DNA of 64,000 nucleotides, from the IMG/VR virus record IMGVR_UViG_3300013132_000026, positions 1 through 64,000 of that record. One strand, written 5' to 3'. Below the pieces are notes generated by a model. That model was not told where the DNA came from. It did no database searches and saw only the letters and a list, made by a program, of their open reading frames with translations. The DNA is from a virus. Below are positions 26,851 through 35,798 of this stretch, piece after piece. Made by a program: the position numbers and the translations under genes. Within the stretch, counting starts at the first letter, position 1, and each line of letters begins with the position of its first letter.

Positions 26851-27620
26851 TGAAATCATCGATCTCAAATTATGAAAACAGTCTATATCTCAGTGGCCTC
26901 AAGATCTTTGGGGTCACAGATACAAACTTTGGCTACTCGCTTCCCGTTGAGCACATCAACGTAATCGGCAATTCAAAGTTCGCGACGTTCACGAACGGCG
27001 CACCACAGTCGTCACTCAGCGTTCAAAAATACCTTTCGAAAGACGACTTTTTGCTGAGAATGACTGGCGAAGGTCCGATTAGCGGCGGCTTATTCTACAA
27101 TAATAAGAATTTTTCCTTTCGTTCAGCTTATTTGAATTCTTATTCGGTATCGTGCGCAGTTGGCAACTTCCCGAATCTTAGCGCAGACTTTTCCGTATTT
27201 GGCGACATTGGTACAGGATTGGCCCAGTCAACGTCGGGTGAAACGGGCAAACTAAGCGTCATTAGACCCGCCGATATCCTCATCGAATGCGATGGTAGCG
27301 GGTCGAACCGAATCGAGGCGTTTACCTACTCTCTTGAGTGCGCCAGACAAGCTTTCTATCATCCAACGGGTTCGGCTCCGATGGACGTGGTGACTCAAAA
27401 GCCATTCCGAGTAACGGCGCAGTTCACGATTGCGATAGATGACTACGAATCGAAAAGACTTTTCGATTATGTTGTAGATTCGAATAAAAGAAACGTTAGT
27501 ATAACAGTAGGTTCGTTAGCTACGTTTACAATGGCAAATATGGAGCTTCTCAGCGAAACGGTCAACAGCACAGCAACGGACGACCTTGTGCTGACGCTTA
27601 ACTATCAAGGATTCATCTAA
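26850..27620 (+). CDS. Tail tube-like paralogue
   Basis: A 256-residue protein that starts on the last base of the tape measure stop. It shares with the major tail protein a NSYSVSCAVGNFPNLSADFSV segment (compare TNYSVEAAVGGLPTVSVSV), a following SVIRPADILIECDG strand (compare LRPGDITLEL) and an IEAFTYSLECARQAFYHP segment (compare IQSFSIEIPVGRTTLQRL). It therefore probably has the tube fold. Next to the tape measure, a distal tail or tail tip ring role is likely. No membrane or enzyme motif is present. Confidence 0.6.
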   Translation: MKSSISNYENSLYLSGLKIFGVTDTNFGYSLPVEHINVIGNSKFATFTNGAPQSSLSVQKYLSKDDFLLRMTGEGPISGGLFYNNKNFSFRSAYLNSYSVSCAVGNFPNLSADFSVFGDIGTGLAQSTSGETGKLSVIRPADILIECDGSGSNRIEAFTYSLECARQAFYHPTGSAPMDVVTQKPFRVTAQFTIAIDDYESKRLFDYVVDSNKRNVSITVGSLATFTMANMELLSETVNSTATDDLVLTLNYQGFI

Positions 27621-28585
27621 TGTCATTCCTTTACGATAGAGACCAAAACGTAACTGGAACGATTCCGCCGTCGTTCACTTTCAAACCGTCTTACGGAACG
27701 ACCGTTTCGTTCAACGCTGACCTTTCGCAGTACGAGACGACCGACAATTATATCTATACGATGCCAAAGGGCGCGAATCATTTGCAACTAGAGTTTGCGA
27801 TGAATTTCGACAACAGAAAAGAAGAAGAGGCGCGTCAGATCTTAGGTTTCTTCGAAAGCTTGAACGGCACTGGCTACTTTCAGTATACGGACCCAGCGGG
27901 CATCTACAAACCGATCAATTTGTTCACGAACGACTTTACAAATTCGTTCGACAAAAATGATTTGCACTCGATCACCGCAAATCTGAATTCGGACCAGTTT
28001 TCAAGTCTGCTCAACTGGAACAATCCTTTTTTAGCTCAAACCGCCAATGTTAAAGGGGACTGGGCTACTAGCACCTCTTATCTCGAATACGACGTAGTGA
28101 GATACACGGGAAACGCAACATATCCAAGTAACACGGGCAACCTATACGACTCATTTTACTACTGCACTGGAGACCACACTTCAGACGCGAGCTTCAGCGC
28201 GTCAAATATGAACAACGATAAGTGGACTCGCGACTTCTTCTTCCAGCCAACTTACTCGTCGCAAATCCAAAAAGAGACCGCAGTTGTAAAAACGCAGCTA
28301 CCTTACTCGTACACGAAGCGCACAGACTTTGGCCTGCACTCGAACACGATAAAGTCTTTCAATCTAGAGTTCAAGGGAGTTTCGGATAAGGAAGCGCGAT
28401 GCATCTTGCACTTCTTGATCTCGAAACAGGGTTTTCGCCGCTTTCAATACAAGTTCCCAAAGATCTACAATCAGAACAAATACTTCTTCGCGACAACTTG
28501 GTCGCACACGATGGTTTACAAGGACGTTAACGATATTTCGATAACGATTCGCGAAGACCCGTTAGGCGTTAGGAAATCATACTAA
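27620..28585 (+). CDS. Minor tail protein, lambda gpM-like, with inserted CBM-like module
   Basis: A 321-residue protein that looks like a duplicated gpM-type domain. Copy one has NHLQLEFAMNFDNRKEEEARQILGF, then GTGYFQYTDPAG; copy two has IKSFNLEFKGVSDKEARCILHF, then GFRRFQYKFPK. Both show beta strand, helix and aromatic strand in the same order. Between them, about residues 145-210, lies GDWATSTSYLEYDVVRYTGN and YCTGDHTSD...W, resembling carbohydrate-binding modules of family 5/12 that bear surface aromatics. gpM-like proteins sit at the tail tip, so this insert may contact host glycans. The gene abuts both neighbours. Confidence 0.6.
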   Translation: MSFLYDRDQNVTGTIPPSFTFKPSYGTTVSFNADLSQYETTDNYIYTMPKGANHLQLEFAMNFDNRKEEEARQILGFFESLNGTGYFQYTDPAGIYKPINLFTNDFTNSFDKNDLHSITANLNSDQFSSLLNWNNPFLAQTANVKGDWATSTSYLEYDVVRYTGNATYPSNTGNLYDSFYYCTGDHTSDASFSASNMNNDKWTRDFFFQPTYSSQIQKETAVVKTQLPYSYTKRTDFGLHSNTIKSFNLEFKGVSDKEARCILHFLISKQGFRRFQYKFPKIYNQNKYFFATTWSHTMVYKDVNDISITIREDPLGVRKSY

Positions 28586-29742
28586 TGAGACAAGCAATTT
28601 CATATGAAATGCAGATGATGTTCGTTGGCTCCAGCGGAGCCTTCGTAGCTGCACAAAATACTGGACAAAAGATATCTCGCTTAGACTTTATCCAGTCATA
28701 TGACTTTTCTTTCGATGTAGATCGTCAAGCATTGAAACAAATTGGGTCAAATGCTTTTGCTTCGCGTCAAACGCAACTTGCTCCCGACGTTTCTTTGAAC
28801 GTGTCTTATCTGTTAAATGACGGGTGGAACGAAAAGCACTTGGGTCTAGAGTTTGTTAGTGGCTCTTACTCGAATCCATTAACTTCTGTATTTGCAAATA
28901 CTGGAGATAGAAATTTTTATGTTTTAATTGCGCAAGATCAGTACCAAGATGCGAACGCCGACACTTCGGCGCAAGATTATAATGTTCTCGGCATCGGTAA
29001 TGCGTTCATTACAAATTACGAGATTTCGCTATCTGTTGGAGGTCTAGCTTCGGCCACTTGTTCGTTTGTTGGGGCGAACGCAAGCATTACGAACTATTCG
29101 AATGACCGTTACGTTCCTGCGGTTAATGTTGGCAATACGGGCGAAACGGCAGAGATGGATGACGTGAGATACGGAATCGACTTCTTGGACAACTCGCGCT
29201 CTTCGCGCTACATCACTGGTTTCAAAGACGTGTTTGATAGCGGGTGCTCTTACAATGGTTGCACGATCTCAGCAACGCCAACGTTAGTATCGGGCATGAG
29301 GCTCGGCTTTGACTTTGATAACTTTCAGTCTGTTAGCGTGTCTATTCCACTGGAAAGAAAAGCCTTGTATGGTTTTGGCAGTAACTATCCAACAACGCGC
29401 AAGATTCAGATTCCAGTAGTCGCGGCCTTATCTATCGATTCGATAGTTGACTCGTTCCAAGCCGAAAACTTGGCAAATACATTCAAGAGCGAAGACGTGG
29501 CGATCAGCGGCTACGATTTTGATGTCTTGTTTAAAAACTCAAGAGGCGTGGAAAAGTTTGGACTTAAAGTCCAAAATGCACGCTTAGACTCGTATTCGCT
29601 CGGAGCGCAAATCGGAGATAGAACTTCGGTTCAAACTTCTTGGTCTTTCGAGATCACTCCAACGACTGGAATACTAGTTTCTGGATCGTTTGGAACGCCA
29701 ACTTTAAGTTCAATTTATATTAACGAGTCAATCAACCCTTAA
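28585..29742 (+). CDS. Tail tube-like paralogue, distal tail protein
   Basis: A 385-residue protein and the closest relative in the window of the 375-residue major tail protein. Shared segments include GNAFITNYEISLSVGGL, a VSVSIPLERKALYGFGSNYP strand pair, IPVVAALSIDSIVDSF and a final beta region around LKVQNARLDSYSLGAQIGDR. It is similar in length to that protein, so it probably forms a tube ring, perhaps as a minor or distal subunit. It lies between the gpM-like gene and the large fibre, with a late-promoter-like element directly after its stop. Confidence 0.65.
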   Translation: MRQAISYEMQMMFVGSSGAFVAAQNTGQKISRLDFIQSYDFSFDVDRQALKQIGSNAFASRQTQLAPDVSLNVSYLLNDGWNEKHLGLEFVSGSYSNPLTSVFANTGDRNFYVLIAQDQYQDANADTSAQDYNVLGIGNAFITNYEISLSVGGLASATCSFVGANASITNYSNDRYVPAVNVGNTGETAEMDDVRYGIDFLDNSRSSRYITGFKDVFDSGCSYNGCTISATPTLVSGMRLGFDFDNFQSVSVSIPLERKALYGFGSNYPTTRKIQIPVVAALSIDSIVDSFQAENLANTFKSEDVAISGYDFDVLFKNSRGVEKFGLKVQNARLDSYSLGAQIGDRTSVQTSWSFEITPTTGILVSGSFGTPTLSSIYINESINP

Positions 29743-29752
29743 TGTAAAGTAT
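29742..29752 (+). promoter_or_regulatory. Late-promoter-like element ATGTAAAGTAT
   Basis: Exact 11-base copy of the recurring element. It starts on the last base of the preceding stop codon and ends 5 bases before the ATG at 29758. No Shine-Dalgarno is present. Confidence 0.6.
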
Positions 29753-29757
29753 ATAGA

Positions 29758-32700
29758 ATGAGCAAAAGAATTTCAGACGTTACAGAGGCAACGCGGATCG
29801 ACTCGAACGATCAGATCTTGTTCTTGCAAGCTTCTTCTAAGAAAACCAAAAGAATCTCAAGAGATAACTTTGCCAAGAGCCCCGGTTTCGGTGGAGCTAT
29901 TCCTGAACTTTCTGGAGACATTGAAGCTCCAGCTACGCCAACTGGACTCGCAGTAACTACTGCGTCTGAAATCATGCCAGATGGCACCGAGCGTGTCATT
30001 ATTCGTGCCAAGATCACGCCAAATACAGAAGAAGATTTAGAGTCGTATAGTTGGTATCTTAGACGTGCAAGCGGGACTCCAACGTTCGATGGCAGCGGCG
30101 TTTTGACTGGCTATTCGGTCGCTCAGGTTTTTACTCCAGTACTGGAGTCGATGCCAGCAGAAGGTAGTATTGGCACAGATGGCAAAGTAACTAAAGAGTG
30201 GACGGTAGTTGCGAATAGTTATTACGAAGTTCGAGTTGCTGCTTTAGATACAGATGGAAATTTTTCTGATTACACGCAACTCAATAACACGAATGTAATC
30301 TTGTCATCAAAAGACTCGGTTGCGCCAAATGCGCCAACAAGCGTCGCTGCGACATCTGCAATTAGATCTGTATTTTTGACTTGGGTTAATCCAGCCGATA
30401 AAGATTTGGCTTATGTTAGAGTTTTTAGACCAACAAATGTAACCAATGCCTATAACATTGTTTCGGCAACAAGAAGCGCTACAACAGTAACGATTACAAC
30501 AGCAACTGCGCATGGATACGCCAATGGAAATTCCGCAACGGTTGTGGGATTATCTGGGACCGTAAATCCAAACGGTTCAAAGACGGTTACGGTCGTAAAC
30601 TCGACGCAGTTTACATACACGATAGCTTCTGCTATCGGATCTGAAACGTATGCCATAACTAATGGAACAACGACATTAACGTCTAATGTTTTTTCTGTCT
30701 TTGATGGCTACGCAGATGCTTTTACCGACACTAGCACAGAACAGGGAAAGACTTATAGCTACTGGTTAACTGCCGTAGACTATTCTGGAAATGAAAGCAC
30801 TTATCCTTCGAATGTTGGTAGAACAACACCCGGTACTGTAGAAACGACCGACGTAAAAGATTTTGCCATCAATGCAACCAAGATGTACAACAATACGATT
30901 GTACTCGAAGGTGATTCTTGGACGAGCAATACTGGTACATATACTATTTCTTGGAACAGCCATTTTCTGTATTATCACGGAGTAAAGTATACTGTCGCAT
31001 CTGGAAGCTTAACTGCGTCTTCTGAAGTTGCTGGGGCTAGAACTGCGTATGTTTACGCTACGATTCCAGTTTCTGGATCAACAATCACTTATAGCACATT
31101 TGTAGTTACTGGCACCACTTATCCAAATGATTATCCAGTCTTAACCGACTCGATGTTCATGATCGCTACAAATGTTAATGGCGCTTATGACTTAGCTTGG
31201 AACGCTATTGCAAATGCGGTAATTGGTTCGGCGTATATCAAAAACGCGGCGATCGATAGCGCGAAGATCAGAGAAGTTATTGCTGACAGAATTTCAACTG
31301 GAACAATTGATGCTAAAACACTAACGATCACTGGCGGCGGCGTTATCAAGAGCGCGGGCGTAACTAACTTCAGTTCAGGTCAAGGCTTTTATCTCGAAGG
31401 TACATCTTCGGGAACAACTTCTAGGTTTGGCGTTGGCGACTTAAGTGGCTCCGGTTCTTTCGTAAAGTTTGACGTTAACACGCTAACTGTTCAGGGAACG
31501 CTTCAAGCGACCGCTGGTCACTTCGGCGGCGCAACTGGCGTCACAATCAACGCTTCTGGTTTAACAGTATCGACTACTGGTATAATCAATTCTACTGGCA
31601 CCAACTATAATTCTGGAACAACTCAATTCGATGGAACGGGCGGTTTCTTCTTGGGAAGAGTTGGAGGCGCGTATCAATTTTTTGTTGGGTACACAGCAGC
31701 AGATAAATTCATTCGATGGAACGGAACCGACCTGACCGTTCGCGGAACGATCAATGCCACCGCTGGCTACTTTGGGTCTTCGGCTAGCGTTGTTGCGGTA
31801 GACTCTTCTGGTTTGACAGTTTCAACGTCTGGAAGAATCAACGCTTCCGGCGTAACTTACAATTCTGGAACTACTGCTTTTGATGGTAATGGATTTTTCT
31901 TAGGTTATGCTGGTGCCGCTTATCAGTTTTTTACTGGAAGTGTCGCAAGCGGAAAGTTCATACGTTGGAACGGAACCGACTTAACTGTTCAGGGAACGCT
32001 TCAAGCGACCGCTGGTCACTTCGGCGGCGCCGATGGCGTCACAATCAACGCTTCTGGTTTGACAGTTTCAACGTCTGGAAGAATCAATGGAAACGTTAAC
32101 TATAACGTTTCCTTTTCTCCTCCATTTGGAGGTGGCGACAGCAAGGGCTTTTTCTTAGGTTATGCTGGTGGCGCTTATCAATTTTTTATTGGACATGGTG
32201 GCGCGTCGCCTGGTCAATACCTATATTGGAACGGAACTTCCTTATCTATTACTGGAGAAATTAGAGCGATATCTGGTTATATCGGAGGGACGACTAGTGG
32301 CTGGGAAATTACTTCGGGAACGATATCAAATTATAACGCAGCAAGCGGAAGAACTACTACGCTAACCTCTGATGCTAAAATCGCAATATCAAATCCGCTG
32401 AGTACTATGACGCTAGACAATTCTTCTAATCAGGGAAGCATTACTATCAGCGGAACATATCCAGCGGTTCTTACCGCTGGCGTAGCAAATAGCGTTTTAA
32501 CGCTTGGATCTGGAACAGCTAGATCTATCTTAAATCAAACTTCTGGTTTGTTTTTGGATGACGATGGAGTAGGAACTAGAAAAGTAACAATTAATACTAC
32601 CTCGCCAGTAGAGCTTAGACGAGATGGATTATTTTTAGGGGTAGGTACTGGTAAAAAGATTGTCGTCGGATCGAGTACATATTCTAGCATTCAAGATATC

Positions 32701-33294
32701 ACAACTAGTGGATTTGCCATAAATGTAAAAGATGCTATAGTTGAAGTCGTCTCGACTATCCCAGACAATACTGGTCTTCTTAACCAAGGGCTAGAAACTT
32801 ACAGAATGCGCGGGAACCCAACTACCGCAAACAATGAAATTTATTTGCGACAATATTTTAATCGTCATACGTTCGGTAGTACTTGGGATGGCGTTGGCAT
32901 CAGATTCCAGCATCATGTTTATCAAAGCTTATATGGATTTATAGAGTTTAATTCGGCAATAGGAGTTGCTGGAAGAGACACAGATAAGTCTGTTGCTATT
33001 GGCAGCGGAGTCGATGAAAGACTAAGAATTAATCCTTTGTCCGTAAATATCAAAGATGTTAATCTGCGTATTTATAGCGGATCGACTCAATCGTGTAGAA
33101 TTGACTACACTAATGGAGACTACTATATTCTTGGCAATAAGATTATTAGCGCAAGAAGAACGGGCTGGACCGCCGCGACTGGGACCGCAACAAGAACGTC
33201 TTTCGACACATCAACTGTAACTACAGCGCAGCTGGCAGAGCGCGTCAAAGCTCTACTAGACGATCTAATCGCCCACGGATTAGTCGGAGCTTAA
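29758..33294 (+). CDS. Large tail fibre / central tip protein with fibronectin-type domains
   Basis: A 1,178-residue fibre. The start (MSKRISDVTEATRIDSNDQI) is a known attachment-type segment. About residues 55-180 and 190-365 look like fibronectin III domains (PTGLAVTT, VFLTWVNPADKDLAYVRVF, YSYWLTAVDYSGNES). About residues 490-530 have the gpJ-like IGSAYIKNAAIDSAKIREV segment found where tip proteins turn into fibres. Four or so repeats follow, each with FIRWNGTDLTVQGTLQATAG and TINASGLTVSTSG. The C-terminus (RTGWTAATGTATRTSFDTST) is a common fibre end. It is probably the central or side fibre contacting the host. It converges on, and overlaps by 4 bases, the next gene. Confidence 0.8.
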   Translation: MSKRISDVTEATRIDSNDQILFLQASSKKTKRISRDNFAKSPGFGGAIPELSGDIEAPATPTGLAVTTASEIMPDGTERVIIRAKITPNTEEDLESYSWYLRRASGTPTFDGSGVLTGYSVAQVFTPVLESMPAEGSIGTDGKVTKEWTVVANSYYEVRVAALDTDGNFSDYTQLNNTNVILSSKDSVAPNAPTSVAATSAIRSVFLTWVNPADKDLAYVRVFRPTNVTNAYNIVSATRSATTVTITTATAHGYANGNSATVVGLSGTVNPNGSKTVTVVNSTQFTYTIASAIGSETYAITNGTTTLTSNVFSVFDGYADAFTDTSTEQGKTYSYWLTAVDYSGNESTYPSNVGRTTPGTVETTDVKDFAINATKMYNNTIVLEGDSWTSNTGTYTISWNSHFLYYHGVKYTVASGSLTASSEVAGARTAYVYATIPVSGSTITYSTFVVTGTTYPNDYPVLTDSMFMIATNVNGAYDLAWNAIANAVIGSAYIKNAAIDSAKIREVIADRISTGTIDAKTLTITGGGVIKSAGVTNFSSGQGFYLEGTSSGTTSRFGVGDLSGSGSFVKFDVNTLTVQGTLQATAGHFGGATGVTINASGLTVSTTGIINSTGTNYNSGTTQFDGTGGFFLGRVGGAYQFFVGYTAADKFIRWNGTDLTVRGTINATAGYFGSSASVVAVDSSGLTVSTSGRINASGVTYNSGTTAFDGNGFFLGYAGAAYQFFTGSVASGKFIRWNGTDLTVQGTLQATAGHFGGADGVTINASGLTVSTSGRINGNVNYNVSFSPPFGGGDSKGFFLGYAGGAYQFFIGHGGASPGQYLYWNGTSLSITGEIRAISGYIGGTTSGWEITSGTISNYNAASGRTTTLTSDAKIAISNPLSTMTLDNSSNQGSITISGTYPAVLTAGVANSVLTLGSGTARSILNQTSGLFLDDDGVGTRKVTINTTSPVELRRDGLFLGVGTGKKIVVGSSTYSSIQDITTSGFAINVKDAIVEVVSTIPDNTGLLNQGLETYRMRGNPTTANNEIYLRQYFNRHTFGSTWDGVGIRFQHHVYQSLYGFIEFNSAIGVAGRDTDKSVAIGSGVDERLRINPLSVNIKDVNLRIYSGSTQSCRIDYTNGDYYILGNKIISARRTGWTAATGTATRTSFDTSTVTTAQLAERVKALLDDLIAHGLVGA

Positions 33295-33671
33295 TAGTCT
33301 ACTTTGATATGCTTCGACTCGAACTTCTTCTTTTGTTCGGGATGCTTCGCGCCTTTTCTGCTATCCGAGTATTCTTTGAAGAACTTGTCTTTGACGGGAT
33401 CGCTGCCGCCGTTTTTGTCTGCGCGTTTTTCACTCAGTTCTTTGCTCTTGTCTAGCAAATCGCCCATCGATCCCTTCTTGTTGCGCGTTGCGTCTAAGAA
33501 TGCTTGTGGGTTATTCGGGTCTATTTGCGAGTCTGTTGACGCATTGGGGATAGAGAACACTCTGTTCCACTTTAGCCCGTTTTCGTCGGTATATGAGTGG
33601 TCCTCGTTCATTGTTTGAACGATATCGACTCGCTCGCCAGTCTCGGGATGCTCGTAAGTGTAAATAGGCAT
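33291..33671 (-). CDS. FmdB-like phage protein lacking zinc-ribbon cysteines
   Basis: A 126-residue protein starting MPIYTYEHPETGERVDIVQTM, the beta hairpin typical of FmdB-type regulatory proteins, but with none of their zinc-ribbon cysteines. A charged helical tail follows (GDLLDKSKELSEKRADKNGG, then VKDKFFKEYSDSRKG). I recognise this two-part form from other aquatic phages, where its job is unknown. The stop codon shares bases with the stop of the converging fibre gene, so no terminator separates them. Confidence 0.65.
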   Translation of the reverse strand: MPIYTYEHPETGERVDIVQTMNEDHSYTDENGLKWNRVFSIPNASTDSQIDPNNPQAFLDATRNKKGSMGDLLDKSKELSEKRADKNGGSDPVKDKFFKEYSDSRKGAKHPEQKKKFESKHIKVDY

Positions 33672-33688
33672 ATAAAATGATAATAAAA

Positions 33689-33710
33689 AAGGCGCTTTTT
33701 CAAGCGCCTT
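33689..33710 (-). terminator. Rho-independent terminator after Hsp20 gene
   Basis: AAGGCGCTT and its complement form a perfect 9-bp stem, with a GAAA tetraloop as read on the minus strand, followed there by a T6 run. It sits 6 bases past the Hsp20 stop and before the FmdB-like gene, which would need read-through or its own promoter. Confidence 0.9.
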
Positions 33711-33715
33711 TGTTT

Positions 33716-34159
33716 TTAGTCGATTCGAACTTTGCGGGGTTTGGCCGCTTCCTTGAATGGAATCCTAATAGTTAGGACCTCTTCGCGAAGCGTAGAATTG
33801 ATCTGATCAAGATCGTAGTCTTGAAGAAGAGTGAGCCTGAAGTGAATCGGCTTCGTCTTCTGGTTGTCCATATCTACAACAACGTCTCCACCGTTAGGCT
33901 CAACAGAAACGTCGATCTGAGAAGCTTTAAAGTCGGGAGCAAAAAGCTTCAGAACGAATTCTTTGTCGTCAGCAGTTTGCTGAAGAATCGTTGGTTGTGG
34001 GTCAATGTCGATCTTACTGAACTGAGACTCGCTCGTTAGCGTGCCTGCCGCCAATTCAAGCAAATCAGCGAATCTACCGCCATAAGAGCTATAAGTCGAA
34101 TACGAATAGACGTTAGGATTAAATGTAACTTTTGGATTTGATATTGTGAATAGTTGCAT
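33716..34159 (-). CDS. Small heat-shock protein (Hsp20/alpha-crystallin)
   Basis: A 147-residue protein. The central 90 residues fit an alpha-crystallin domain: DDKEFVLKLFAPDFKASQIDV is the opening strand and turn, GDVVVDMDN the next strand, FRLTLLQDYDLDQINSTLRE the usual loop with its following segment, and VLTIRIPFKE the closing strand. Family members hold unfolded proteins as large oligomers. Phage copies occur in cyanophages and may protect virion proteins during assembly. It is flanked by a palindrome-rich gap upstream and a terminator downstream, so it may be its own transcription unit. Confidence 0.75.
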   Translation of the reverse strand: MQLFTISNPKVTFNPNVYSYSTYSSYGGRFADLLELAAGTLTSESQFSKIDIDPQPTILQQTADDKEFVLKLFAPDFKASQIDVSVEPNGGDVVVDMDNQKTKPIHFRLTLLQDYDLDQINSTLREEVLTIRIPFKEAAKPRKVRID

Positions 34160-34188
34160 ATTGCGCCATAGTTGGCTTTTATTCTATT

Positions 34189-34221
34189 GCACGCTGCGTG
34201 CCAAATTTTCCCTAGGGAAAA
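34189..34221. repeat. Two adjacent palindromes in a 65-bp gap
   Basis: TTTTCCCTAGGGAAAA (34206-34221) is a perfect 16-bp palindrome. GCACGC-T-GCGTGC (34189-34201) is a perfect 6-bp inverted repeat around one base. They lie between the glycosyltransferase stop and the Hsp20 start, both on the minus strand. They could be an operator or an RNA processing/termination hairpin; no T-run follows directly. Confidence 0.6.
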
Positions 34222-34224
34222 CGT

Positions 34225-35322
34225 CTAAACCTTTGCCAGAACGTCTCTTATATGAGTCAAAGTGTTCGCGTAAGTGAGTTTTTGACCCAACGCAACGCCA
34301 GCGTCGTTCTTCTTACCAGATAAGGTAAGCTCAACAGCCTTTTCGATAGCAGCTACGGCAGCATCGTCCGAGAAATCGTAAATGTTGCCTTGGTTAAAGT
34401 CGGAACCTTTCTTGAAGAAAGTCCCGTCATAAGCCTCGATTTTGCCCGTTGACTCAACGAGGATAGAGTTATCCTTGGTCGCCCAGTCTTTGTGGCTCGT
34501 AGCGTTCAGTACGATGCTCCACTTGCCAAGGCAAGTTGCGTTGAACGCAGGAAGACCCCAACCTTCTGCGCCGCTAAGACCAGAGAGGTCAATATCGGCA
34601 GAGTTAATGATGTCGTTGACTTCGGCGTTCGTCGCGACGAAAGGCAGGAAGTTGATATTTGAAGCGAGGCTCTTGTAGCCCATTACCATCTTCTTCATCA
34701 GTTCCTTGTCGAGAAACGGATTCATAACCGAGCAACTAAGTTGGAACTTTGGATTGTTGCCGTACTTCTTTGCCCAGAGCTTAATGATCTTGTCCGTATG
34801 CTTGCGCTTTTCGAACTTGCCCATCAGCAAGAAGTGAGTCTTTCCCTCAAGATACTTTTTATTCGTTTTAAAGAAACTCGGATCGAAACCAAGCGGAGCA
34901 GAGTACACGTTAGCGCACCCGTTGCTTACGAACGAGTCTCTAGCATACGAGCTAGAGAAGATCGTCGCGTCTTGAAGCGCAACTATTGCATTTTCTACAA
35001 CAGTTGGCTGATCGAGTTCATAAAACGAAAACAGTACTTGCTTTTTCGTGAGACGCTTCTCGGCTCCGTTAATGTGCCAAAGCTTCAAAGACACTGCATC
35101 CTTAGAAAGATCTCTGTACCGATTGTCGATTAGACTTTTGATCCAATCGACAAACTCGGCGTCTTTCTTATCGAACGCAGACAGGTCTACGTTCGAGATC
35201 GGAAAGTACGAAACCTTAAAGGACGAGTCGCTTTGCTGGAGCTTGTAAAGCTCTTTGAGAATGTTATACGCAACATTCCCAAACGACACTTGGTTTAACG
35301 GAGCTTCGAAGACAACGTGCAT
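34225..35322 (-). CDS. Glycosyltransferase, GT4-like
   Basis: A 365-residue GT-B protein. The C-terminal domain begins THFLLMGKFEKRKHTDKIIKL (acceptor-to-donor strand), continues INFLPFVATNAEVNDIINSA and carries GAEGWGLPAFNATCLGK, the E-x7-E-like region where GT4 enzymes bind the donor sugar and diphosphate. An N-terminal VVFEAPLNQVSFGNVAYNIL is the first Rossmann loop. It would extend a glycan from a nucleotide sugar. It lies in an operon with SSB, sigma factor and dUTPase, an unusual place for a sugar gene. Its ATG overlaps the SSB stop. Confidence 0.75.
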   Translation of the reverse strand: MHVVFEAPLNQVSFGNVAYNILKELYKLQQSDSSFKVSYFPISNVDLSAFDKKDAEFVDWIKSLIDNRYRDLSKDAVSLKLWHINGAEKRLTKKQVLFSFYELDQPTVVENAIVALQDATIFSSSYARDSFVSNGCANVYSAPLGFDPSFFKTNKKYLEGKTHFLLMGKFEKRKHTDKIIKLWAKKYGNNPKFQLSCSVMNPFLDKELMKKMVMGYKSLASNINFLPFVATNAEVNDIINSADIDLSGLSGAEGWGLPAFNATCLGKWSIVLNATSHKDWATKDNSILVESTGKIEAYDGTFFKKGSDFNQGNIYDFSDDAAVAAIEKAVELTLSGKKNDAGVALGQKLTYANTLTHIRDVLAKV

Positions 35323-35798
35323 TAGATTGGAATTTCTTCGTCGTTAGACTCTTCCTGCTGACGTGGAGCGGGCTTTGCCTTTTGATAAGTTGGCTTGGCT
35401 GGAGCCGAGGAAAACTTATTCGTGTTGGCAGCGGGTCGCGCCGCAGGGCGTGCAGCTTGAGCAACGTCTTCTTCGCCTTGAGCCTCGTCCTTACGCTTGC
35501 TTCCGATGAAGCTGACACGCTCGGCAACAACGAGAATCTTCGAACGCTTCTCGCCGTTCTTTTCCCAAGTGTCTTGCTTGAGACGACCAGTTACTGCAAC
35601 TGCACTACCCTTCTTGACATAGTTCGTGACGAAGTCCGCTTGCTTTTCCCAAGCATCGACATCGATATAAACCGTTTCCTTGTCGTTGATTGGATTGTTA
35701 ATGGCGAGGCGAATCGTCGCGATGGCCTTTCCTGTCAAAGTCGATCTCGCTTCTGGGTCCGAGACGACGTTTCCTGCTAGTACTACTACATTAATCAT
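35322..35798 (-). CDS. ssb: Single-stranded DNA-binding protein (SSB)
   Basis: A 158-residue bacterial-type SSB. The OB fold covers residues 1-105 (INVVVLAGNVVSDPEARST, TVYIDVDAWEKQADFVTNYVKKG, GSAVAVTGRLKQDTWEKNG). A low-complexity Ala/Pro linker follows, and the acidic tip ends EESNDEEIPI. In bacterial SSB this tip (DDDIPF) recruits replication and repair proteins; here the last residue is Ile, not Phe, which may tune it to the phage's own partners. It would coat ssDNA at phage forks. It overlaps the sigma factor gene by 8 bases. Confidence 0.9.
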   Translation of the reverse strand: MINVVVLAGNVVSDPEARSTLTGKAIATIRLAINNPINDKETVYIDVDAWEKQADFVTNYVKKGSAVAVTGRLKQDTWEKNGEKRSKILVVAERVSFIGSKRKDEAQGEEDVAQAARPAARPAANTNKFSSAPAKPTYQKAKPAPRQQEESNDEEIPI

